Of a stretch of 64,000 nucleotides of DNA, positions 62,862 to 64,000 are shown one piece after another. The stretch lies in NCBI GenBank assembly GCA_964508715.1, contig CAZDUX010000007.1, forward strand, positions 104,043 through 168,042, read 5' to 3'. The stretch's first letter is position 1. The number at the start of each line of letters is the position of its first letter. A program made the position numbers and the translations under genes. This stretch comes from JAKALX01 sp964508715 (lineage in GTDB: Bacteria; Chloroflexota; Dehalococcoidia; Tepidiformales; Tepidiformaceae). Below the pieces are notes generated by a model. That model did no database searches. It saw nothing but the letters and a program-made list of their open reading frames with translations, and had not been told where the DNA came from.

Positions 62862-63065
62862 AATCCTCCAAGGCGGTTCCTGGACTTTTCGTTCGGAGCA
62901 AATGCATCTCGCGCAGCTCATCCATCTGTGCGATGAGTTCGGCCGCCGACTGTCGCACGAGTGGCGCACCGAGCGGGTTAGGCGCGGTGCTCGGGTCGCC
63001 GGTGGCCGGCGGGTAGGCGTTGACGAAGGTATCGAACGCCCCCTGCGGAGCGTGCTCAGTACCCA
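62862..63065 (-). pseudogene. Orphan coding-like fragment
   Basis: On the minus strand the codons for FDTFVNAYPPATGDPSTAPN and AAELIAQMDELREMHLLRT have the GC-rich third positions of true genes. The frame has no proper start, no ribosome site, and runs without a natural end into the antisense of the upstream gene. It looks like a displaced gene fragment. No family was recognised; a phage or mobile origin is a guess based on the phage gene fragment nearby. Confidence 0.35.
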
Positions 63066-63158
63066 GTCTCGGAGGTTGTCGGCAATCCCCGCCTGTAAGC
63101 TCGGGCACGCGTATCAGATGTTTCGTATACGAAGGAAAATCAACACGGAGGCACCGTC

Positions 63159-63383
63159 ATGAAGATAGGATCTGTCTTCCGTCAGACCGAGATCGGCACG
63201 GATCCGGCCGTCATCCGCGACTTCGCCCAGACCGCCGAAGGTCTCGGATTCTCTCACCTCTTCGTGTACGACCACGTGATTGGCGCGCATCCCGACCGTG
63301 AACCCCGCCTGACCGGCCCGTACACGCACGAGACGCAACTCCACGAGCCCTTCGTGCTACTCGGCTATCTCGCGGCCGTCACC
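63159..63383 (+). pseudogene. Truncated luciferase-like monooxygenase (F420-dependent type)
   Basis: The first 75 codons (MKIGSVFRQTEIGTDP, GLGFSHLFVYDHVIG, LHEPFVLLGYLAAVT) match the N-terminus of LLM-class oxidoreductases that use F420 or FMN. Intact members have about 280-330 residues. After AAVT the expected T-x-R-I-x-L strand is absent, and the sequence becomes the antisense of a phage gene. GGAGG and an upstream promoter-like region are intact, so the gene was once functional or the join is artificial. Confidence 0.8.
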
Positions 63384-63878
63384 AACCAGCACGGGTCCGA
63401 CCTCGAACAGTTCCAGGCGCTTCAGGTGGCGTTTGAATTGGCCGTTCGCGGCCTTCTCGTCGCTCCACTCCTTCGCCTCGAAGGCGAAGGAGAACTCACG
63501 CACGACGGGCGGCGTTGCCGTCATGCCGGTGTGGATGGAGCGGGCGTACTGGCCGCTGATGCCATCGTCGTCGAGGAAGAGCCGCGCCTTGATCCGCAGG
63601 CCCTTCGCGTCCTCGAACGCCTGGAACGTCTGGCCCACGGGCGGGATCGTCCAGACGTGCGACCAAACGACGGGCGGGAGGCCCTTCTCCTGGAGGGTCT
63701 GGTTGAAGGCGCCGGACTCGATGATGTCTGAGTCGCCGAAGAAGTCTGGGCGGTCGGGCGTGCTGAAGATCGCGACGTACGCCTCGAACGTGCCAGCCGC
63801 CTCGGCTTCTCCGAGGACCTTGAAGTCAGCCGGGCAGCGCGCGACGCCGTGTTGCTCGGACTTCCATTCGATCCGCAC
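63357..63878 (-). CDS. HK97-family phage prohead protease, C-terminally truncated
   Basis: The 173-residue frame has the U35 prohead protease pattern: FEAYVAIFSTPDRPDFFGDS, catalytic His in VVWSHVWTIPPVG, catalytic Ser in VREFSFAFEAKEW, and RLELFEVGPVLVG. After PVLVG the last nine codons are antisense to the luciferase-like gene, so the natural C-terminus is missing. The protease matures capsids of tailed phages. The GTG start has a GGGGAAGGGG stretch upstream. An upstream partial frame on the same strand would be the next phage gene. Confidence 0.82.
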   Translation of the reverse strand: MRIEWKSEQHGVARCPADFKVLGEAEAAGTFEAYVAIFSTPDRPDFFGDSDIIESGAFNQTLQEKGLPPVVWSHVWTIPPVGQTFQAFEDAKGLRIKARLFLDDDGISGQYARSIHTGMTATPPVVREFSFAFEAKEWSDEKAANGQFKRHLKRLELFEVGPVLVGDGREIAE

Positions 63879-63881
63879 CGG

Positions 63882-64000
63882 CTACCCCTTCCCCGGCCTA
63901 GGGATTCGCTGATTAATTCGCCCCTCGGTACCTGCCAGAGCAGAACGGGCGGAGTGGCAGTACCGCGCGGGTGCGTAGGACGGGCCGGCAGCGGGTGAGC
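63882..64000 (-). CDS. Partial gene upstream of the prohead protease
   Basis: An open minus-strand frame enters from the window edge and stops 3 bases before the protease start (ending GRINQRIPRPGKG). In HK97-type phages the gene before the protease is usually the portal protein; only about 39 residues are visible, too few to confirm. Confidence 0.35.
   Translation of the reverse strand, partial: SPAAGPSYAPARYCHSARSALAGTEGRINQRIPRPGKG

Noticed and set aside
63357..63383. Phage attachment site at the luciferase/protease junction
   Set aside because: No direct repeat or integrase is visible, and both genes are truncated at the join, unlike site-specific integration.

Overview
The window is high-GC DNA, densely coded on both strands. 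The gene content fits a free-living, monoderm-type, high-GC bacterium, most plausibly a member of Chloroflexota (Dehalococcoidia/Tepidiforma-like). The indications are HrcA/CIRCE together with an HspR-type regulator, an LCP cell-wall ligase, an F420-type luciferase-like monooxygenase fragment, an Eis-like acetyltransferase, a DUF2203 protein and Ser/Thr/Pro-rich secreted proteins. This assignment is inference; there is no rRNA or ribosomal protein gene to anchor it.

Layout. 1-2.5 kb: tRNA-Ser(CGA), a ParE/RelE-type toxin-antitoxin pair and a DEAD-box helicase. 2.8-15 kb: two hybrid sensor kinases (one membrane-bound, one soluble with eight PAS domains) flanking a stress block of clpB-hspR, a split-barrel flavoprotein and a universal stress protein. 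15-28 kb: metabolic and accessory genes, including enoyl-CoA hydratase, a lutA-lutBC lactate-utilisation pair, a membrane-spanning LuxR/beta-propeller regulator, clpS, arylamine N-acetyltransferase, a PHP-type hydrolase, an anchored Cu/Zn superoxide dismutase, a ketosynthase-fold protein without catalytic residues and a nitroreductase. 28-35 kb: DedA and site-2-protease membrane proteins, then three adjacent decayed genes, then acetyltransferases and a hydrolase. 35-43 kb: a DUF4838 protein, transaldolase, glgC, a DUF2203 gene, a tag glycosylase and a PhoR/PhoB-like pair. 43-47 kb: pstC-pstA-pstB-phoU without pstS. 47-56 kb: LCP protein, CIRCE-controlled groEL, a degenerate acylphosphatase, SDR, gamma-carbonic anhydrase, flavodoxin and Nudix genes. 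55.4-56.8 kb: a poorly coding stretch.

56.8-62.9 kb is a cluster of four exported proteins: a VWA-domain protein, two paralogous secreted proteins, and between them a membrane-anchored protein laid out like the WxL-interacting (DUF916/DUF3324) proteins of Firmicutes. The second paralog carries a long Pro-Ser linker encoded partly by a 72-bp tandem repeat. This is the best candidate here for an undescribed surface system. The last kilobase is broken: a luciferase-like monooxygenase is cut off and joined, in the opposite orientation, to a truncated HK97-type prohead protease.

Two patterns cut across the window. About ten genes without a usable Shine-Dalgarno have a TANNNT-like -10 hexamer ending 6-7 bases before the start codon, which points to common leaderless transcription. 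Other genes have strong GGAGG sites at normal spacing, which makes the lost start codons in the 30.7-32.1 kb pseudogene cluster easy to recognise.
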